In this document: positions 60,876-64,000 of the stretch, piece by piece
Numbering within the stretch: position 1 is the first letter of the stretch
Layout of the letters: every line of letters begins with the position of its first letter
Origin: an uncultured Acidimicrobiales bacterium
GTDB lineage: Bacteria > Actinomycetota > Acidimicrobiia > Acidimicrobiales > SZUA-35
DNA: 64,000 bases
Direction: 5' to 3'
NCBI GenBank assembly: GCA_937997485.1
Contig: CALKTH010000060.1
Span: 25,583 to 89,582, forward strand
Position numbers and translations under genes: made by a program
Notes under the pieces: generated by a model
What the model saw: the letters and a program-made list of their open reading frames with translations, nothing else
What the model was told of the DNA's origin: nothing
Database searches by the model: none

Positions 60876-61279
60876 GCCCGAACAACATCAGCTGGATGCT
60901 CAACACTTTCGTCAACGAGACGCCGGGCGTGAGCCATGCCCAGACCGTCTCCGCCGACGGCATGCATCTGGCCGCCTCGGACGGGATGACGTCCATCCAG
61001 GCCGACCAATTCGCCGCCATCACCAGCGGTCTGGCCTCGCTCACCGAGTCTGCGGCCGAGACATTCGACATCCTGCCGGTCACTCGCCAGGTCATCGAGA
61101 CCGCAGCCGGGTGGATTCTGATCACTCGAGTTTCGGAGTCCGCGAGTTTGGCCGTCGTGGCTGCACACGACGCTGACTTGGGGCTCATTGGCTACGAGAT
61201 GACTCGACTGGCCGAGGGCGCAGGCGAGGTCCTCTCCCCCGAAGTCGTTGCCCACCTCAAGAACTCCGTGATCGCCTGA
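60872..61279 (+). CDS. Roadblock/LC7-domain protein (CvnB type)
   Basis: The protein has 135 aa from ATG 60872, coupled to the sensor gene. ISWMLNTFVNETPGVSHAQT, VSADGMHLAASDGMTSIQAD, QFAAITSGLASLTESAAETF and GWILITRVSESASLAVVAA form the alpha-beta roadblock fold. In related systems it works as a GTPase regulator together with the CvnD GTPase. Next gene two bases on. Confidence 0.93.
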   Translation: MSPNNISWMLNTFVNETPGVSHAQTVSADGMHLAASDGMTSIQADQFAAITSGLASLTESAAETFDILPVTRQVIETAAGWILITRVSESASLAVVAAHDADLGLIGYEMTRLAEGAGEVLSPEVVAHLKNSVIA

Positions 61280-61281
61280 TC

Positions 61282-61641
61282 ATGCGATTCGAGGACGAAC
61301 AACTCCGCGGGGCGGAAGTGGTCCGTTCGTTCATGGTGACGAGCGGGAAGGCCACTGTGGACTCCATCGAGGAGCTCGCCCTCGAGACCCGTGTGGATCG
61401 CACCGCGCTCGGTCTCGAACAGCTCCCCCGAGAACAGTTCGAACGACGAGCGATTCTCGGCTTGCTCACCGAGCCGCTTTCGATCGCTGAGATCTCTGCC
61501 CACCTGCAACTGCCCACCCTCTCGACCATCGTCCTCGTGACGGGCCTCGTGAACGACGAGCTTCTCGACGCCGAGGAAGCCGTAGACGAAATCGACATGG
61601 CCTCGCTCATGCTCATCCGCGACGCGATCAGGAACCTGTAA
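61282..61641 (+). CDS. DUF742 protein (CvnC type)
   Basis: The protein has 119 aa. RGAEVVRSFMVTSGKATVDS, then RRAILGLLTEPLSIAEISAH and LVTGLVNDELLDAEEAV match DUF742, a wHTH-like protein found only in conservons and related clusters. It lies between CvnB and CvnD. The last base overlaps the ATG of the GTPase gene. The N-terminal Gly/Arg/Pro-rich tail common in Streptomyces homologues is absent. Confidence 0.9.
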   Translation: MRFEDEQLRGAEVVRSFMVTSGKATVDSIEELALETRVDRTALGLEQLPREQFERRAILGLLTEPLSIAEISAHLQLPTLSTIVLVTGLVNDELLDAEEAVDEIDMASLMLIRDAIRNL

Positions 61642-62249
61642 TGGAAACCACACGCACCACCCCCGCTTCCGCCAAGCTCGTTGTGGCCGGAGGCTTCGGC
61701 GTCGGCAAGACCACCTTTGTGGGAGCCGTCTCGGAGATTCCGCCGCTGCGTACCGAAGAGAAGATGACCGAGGCGGCGGCATCGAGCGATGACACCTCCA
61801 AAGTCACGACCAAGCAGTCGACGACGGTGGCGATGGACTTCGGGCGCATCACCGTGACCGACGAGCTCGTCCTGTACCTGTTCGGGACGCCAGGCCAGAG
61901 CCGGTTCGCGTTCATGTGGGACAAGATCTGCCTCGGCGCCCTCGGTGCAGTGGTCTTGATCGACACGCGTCGTTTCGATGACTCGTTCCCCGTTATCGAC
62001 TACTTCGAGGAGCGCCAGATCCCGTTCATCGTTGCAATCAACGACTTCCCGGACTCACCAGTTGCCAATGCCGAAGACATCCGTGATGCGTTGGCACTCT
62101 CGCCATCCACTCCGGTGATGCACACGGACGCAACTCGGCAGGCCGATGTGAAGGATGCGCTGATCGCGCTGTTCGATCATCTCATGCACCTGGCAGCGCT
62201 CGAGGGTGGCAAACGCAAGCTGCGTCGCCGCGACCTCGCCAAGCGCTGA
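61641..62249 (+). CDS. Conservon small GTPase (CvnD type)
   Basis: The protein has 202 aa from ATG 61641 (one-base overlap with the DUF742 gene). P-loop KLVVAGGFGVGKTTFVGAVS, switch II region LVLYLFGTPGQSRFAFMWDK with the DxxG-like GTPGQ, and FIVAINDFPD with the base-recognition Asn-Asp form a Ras/Mgl-like GTPase of conservons. TMVT-like switch I is in TKQSTTVAMDFGRIT. It ends the four-gene operon. Confidence 0.94.
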   Translation: METTRTTPASAKLVVAGGFGVGKTTFVGAVSEIPPLRTEEKMTEAAASSDDTSKVTTKQSTTVAMDFGRITVTDELVLYLFGTPGQSRFAFMWDKICLGALGAVVLIDTRRFDDSFPVIDYFEERQIPFIVAINDFPDSPVANAEDIRDALALSPSTPVMHTDATRQADVKDALIALFDHLMHLAALEGGKRKLRRRDLAKR

Positions 62250-62267
62250 CCCTCGGCCGCGAGACCA

Positions 62268-63050
62268 CTACGAGGGCGTGGAAGCGCCCATCGGCAACTC
62301 ATTTCGGGTTCGCTCGAGCCAACCGAGCAGCACGGCGATGCCTCGCGGGTCATGGCGCAATTGGTGCCCGGCACCAGCGATGATGCGGAGTTCGGCATCG
62401 CCGTGCGCATCGGCCACGATGCGGGCATCGAACTGGGGCACGACGTTGTCGTCGGACCCGTGGAGCACGAGCAACGGCCGGGGTGAGAATCGTTCGGCAG
62501 CTGATGTGGCCCCGACCGTGCGCAACTGGGACTTCCAGTCGTCGAGGTCGTGCGGAAACGAAGGTGTCGTGATGGCCCCGACGTTGTGCGCATGTGCCAG
62601 CAAGCGCTCCGGCGCTCGGGCCCAATCGTCGAAATCGGCTGGTGATCCGACGATGGCCGCTCCGACGATCGAAGGATCGTCAGCTGCGGCAACTAGACCG
62701 ACGGCGCCACCAGTCCCGAAACCGACGATCCAGACGCGATCAGGCGCCGCTTCGGCTCGGAGATGAGCAACCGCGTGCTTGGCGTCTTCCACCCAGCCAG
62801 CGAGCGAGAAGTCGCCCGTCGAGTGACCGCAGCCTCGGAAGCGGATGGTGAGCGCGCTCCACCCCATCTCCAACGCCACTCGATCCGCCAGCTCAGGGAG
62901 ATCTTTGCCGATGTGGGCTGCGGTCACCGAGCCGGAGGGAAAACCGTGAAGGAACACCACACCGACGGAGGTGCCCGTCTGCTGAGATCGGGACAGATGG
63001 AATTCGAGCTCCGCTCCGTCTGACGACGGGATGCGGGGTGTGTCTGGCAC
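62268..63050 (-). CDS. Alpha/beta hydrolase-fold protein with Thr at the nucleophile position
   Basis: The protein has 260 aa from GTG 63050. The fold is shown by GVVFLHGFPSGSVTAAHIGK (oxyanion region), LTIRFRGCGHSTGDFSLAGW and PRPLLVLHGSDDNVVPQFDA (acid), with the His near AGAGHQLRHDP. The nucleophile elbow reads WIVGFGTGGAVGLVA, where a Ser is expected before GG, so Thr takes its place. This Thr could still act, or the protein may be a non-hydrolytic relative. Serine hydrolases with an identical G-x-T-x-G elbow are rare. Convergent with the conservon, 18 bp apart. Confidence 0.85.
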   Translation of the reverse strand: MPDTPRIPSSDGAELEFHLSRSQQTGTSVGVVFLHGFPSGSVTAAHIGKDLPELADRVALEMGWSALTIRFRGCGHSTGDFSLAGWVEDAKHAVAHLRAEAAPDRVWIVGFGTGGAVGLVAAADDPSIVGAAIVGSPADFDDWARAPERLLAHAHNVGAITTPSFPHDLDDWKSQLRTVGATSAAERFSPRPLLVLHGSDDNVVPQFDARIVADAHGDAELRIIAGAGHQLRHDPRGIAVLLGWLERTRNELPMGASTPS

Positions 63051-63057
63051 CAGGGAC

Positions 63058-63276
63058 TCAGCGACCGGCGGATGGCGCCGGAGGTTGGAACGCCCGATAG
63101 CCGCGGTTACGGGCTTCGGCGAGTGTGTCCGGGCCGAAACAGAGGAACGTCTGGGCCTGCATCAGTTCATCGATGCGGTCCTGATGCTCTGCTCCGAGGT
63201 TGTCGATGTCGTAGACGATCTGGGTCCGCTTGTCGCCAACCCACCGGTGTTCTTCGAACTGCTTTGGCCGTTCCAT
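63058..63276 (-). CDS. Small conserved-looking hypothetical protein
   Basis: The protein has 72 aa from ATG 63276. Charged and soluble (RPKQFEEHRWVGDKRTQIVY, QDRIDELMQAQTFLCFGPDT, EARNRGYRAFQPPAPSAGR). The motif R-W-V-G-D-K-R-T-Q-x-V-Y-D looks protein-like and codon use is GC3-rich, which favours a real gene. No domain recognised. It ends seven bases before the hydrolase start, so the two are probably one operon. Confidence 0.65.
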   Translation of the reverse strand: MERPKQFEEHRWVGDKRTQIVYDIDNLGAEHQDRIDELMQAQTFLCFGPDTLAEARNRGYRAFQPPAPSAGR

Positions 63277-63307
63277 CGACGCAGAGTCTAGGGCAGGAGA
63301 AAACGAG

Positions 63308-63335
63308 AAGAGGAAGCGCCGAGGCGCTTCCTCTT
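63308..63335 (-). terminator. Intrinsic terminator, perfect 13-bp stem
   Basis: AAGAGGAAGCGCC (63308-63320) pairs with GGCGCTTCCTCTT (63323-63335) without mismatch. Read leftward it is followed by ctcgttttctcc, a T-rich tail. It would stop transcripts from the right (gene ending at 63589) before the 72-aa gene. Confidence 0.85.
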
Positions 63336-63340
63336 CCCTT

Positions 63341-63588
63341 ACTGCTGGAACCTGAGACTTCGCTCCTGTGCCCGCTGATGATCGAAGACCATCAGCCGAT
63401 GCAGGCGAGCGAGTGGGACCACGCTCGCACGAAGATCACAGGGGTGGACTGGCGAGTATTCACAAGCAGTCCAGCTCGCCGCTAGCGGCCAGCCACCTCC
63501 AAGGTCCCGAGAATTTTGTCATTCACTGTGTGGACCACCTCCCTTCGTTGGTGGCGACAGTTTGGCACAAGGTCCTCGCTCTGTGGAA
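63341..63588. other. Intergenic region with two hairpins
   Basis: No gene is seen. The region holds GCTGATG/CATCAGC (63374-63380, 63390-63396) and GCGAGCG/CGCTCGC (63405-63411, 63422-63428), both followed leftward by the terminator. A structured small RNA or a 3'-UTR on the minus strand is possible. I could not match it to tmRNA, SRP, 6S or RNase P RNA by motif. Frames on both strands lack protein-like composition. Confidence 0.35.
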
Positions 63589-64000
63589 TCAATTCGTCGC
63601 GAAGGGCGCAGGAACGGCGGTCCAGTGGAGCGTGCCATCAGTGAGACCCGCCGGGAGACGGATCGATTCGGGAACGATGGTGCGGAGTTCGACGACGCGA
63701 ACTCGATCGTTCTGGAGCAAGAAGAGAGAGGTTCCGTCCGTACTGAAGAGGGCTGACGCTGGCCCGAGAGTGCGGTCCCAGCCGAGCACGAATTGTGTCG
63801 GGCCCTGCACTTCCACGATCTCGAGCTGGGCTCGCTCCGGTGACAAGACCGCGATCCAGCTATCTGTGGGATCGACCTGCACGTGAGCAAGCGGCCACGG
63901 TTCGAGCCCGAGCGAGGTCGGAATCCAACTCGCACCGTCGAAACGCTCCAAGTTGCAGCGAGCTTTCGCGTCACAGATCCGCCCGACCAAAACCTCGTTT
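63589..64000 (-). CDS. C-terminal part of a propeller-like protein (cut by window end)
   Basis: The frame is open from the right edge to TGA at 63589, about 136 codons, with no start in view. A TTG at 63990 is unlikely to be the true start. Repeated strand patterns (DSWIAVLSPERAQLEIVEV, FVLGWDRTLGPASALFSTDG, SLFLLQNDRVRVVELRTIVP) look like the last blades of a WD40/YVTN-type beta-propeller. The two Cys near the N-terminal side (RICDAKARCNLERFDG) hint at an extracytoplasmic protein. No family named. It is followed by the intergenic hairpins and the terminator. Confidence 0.6.
   Translation of the reverse strand, partial: NEVLVGRICDAKARCNLERFDGASWIPTSLGLEPWPLAHVQVDPTDSWIAVLSPERAQLEIVEVQGPTQFVLGWDRTLGPASALFSTDGTSLFLLQNDRVRVVELRTIVPESIRLPAGLTDGTLHWTAVPAPFATN

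Overview
The window is a dense, high-GC stretch of an actinobacterial chromosome. I infer an Acidimicrobiia-like actinobacterium because of several family-level clues. There is a complete conservon (sensor kinase-like, roadblock, DUF742, GTPase). The pyruvate dehydrogenase E1 is homodimeric AceE with a separate SucB/DlaT-type E2. Other clues are a mycobacterial LpdA-like flavoprotein, a SpoIID protein with the actinobacterial domain order, an MSMEG_1061-type FMN protein, and many GTG starts with 4-bp GTGA/ATGA overlaps. Class level is inference, because no rRNA or other phylogenetic marker is present. I saw no tRNA, rRNA, CRISPR array, insertion sequence or prophage gene.

Left edge (1-2111): the 5' part of an AbiEi/DUF559-type wHTH gene that runs off the window, a pair of 40-bp palindromes, and an LpdA-like oxidoreductase without the redox disulfide.

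Surface-polysaccharide region (2218-37298): many glycosyltransferases (GT4 type, a GT2/DPM type, two GT-C-like membrane proteins, two very large multi-domain GTs), RfbA and RfbB, a hexapeptide acyltransferase, a DegT aminotransferase, methyltransferases, a flippase-like LPG-synthase TM protein, a Wzm/Wzt ABC exporter whose ATPase has a C-terminal carbohydrate-binding-type domain, and a polyprenyl glycosylphosphotransferase. Together these suggest a dTDP-activated (probably amino- and acyl-modified) deoxysugar polymer, assembled in the cytoplasm on a lipid carrier, possibly capped by methylation and exported by the ABC transporter. Embedded among them are a methylmalonyl-CoA mutase, two secreted cell-wall enzymes with C-terminal DUF4214 repeats, a rhodanese-MoeB fusion, a sirtuin and a conserved small wHTH-like protein.

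Metabolic region (37458-57978): leucyl aminopeptidase, a Xaa-Pro peptidase, a cobalt-type nitrile hydratase operon (beta, alpha, accessory), an operon for lipoamide metabolism (Lpd, E2, and a fused LipB-LipA), a TIGR01777 epimerase, an SRPBCC protein, DUF427, an RNase HI fused to a SLOG/YpsA-like domain, AceE, a diiron ferritin-like protein, an FMN-binding PPOX protein and an HhH-GPD protein. AceE, E2, Lpd and LipBA all lie within 12 kb, so most of the pyruvate dehydrogenase complex and its lipoylation machinery are local.

Right edge (58005-64000): a four-gene conservon, an alpha/beta hydrolase with Thr in the nucleophile position, a small conserved protein, a strong intrinsic terminator, and the C-terminal part of a propeller-like protein truncated by the window end.

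The items I would look at first are the GT-GT-coiled-coil-methyltransferase fusion beside Wzm/Wzt, the paired DUF4214 wall enzymes, the RNase HI-SLOG fusion, the LipB-LipA fusion, and a shared array of 10-bp TTTACG direct repeats upstream of two small wHTH-type genes.
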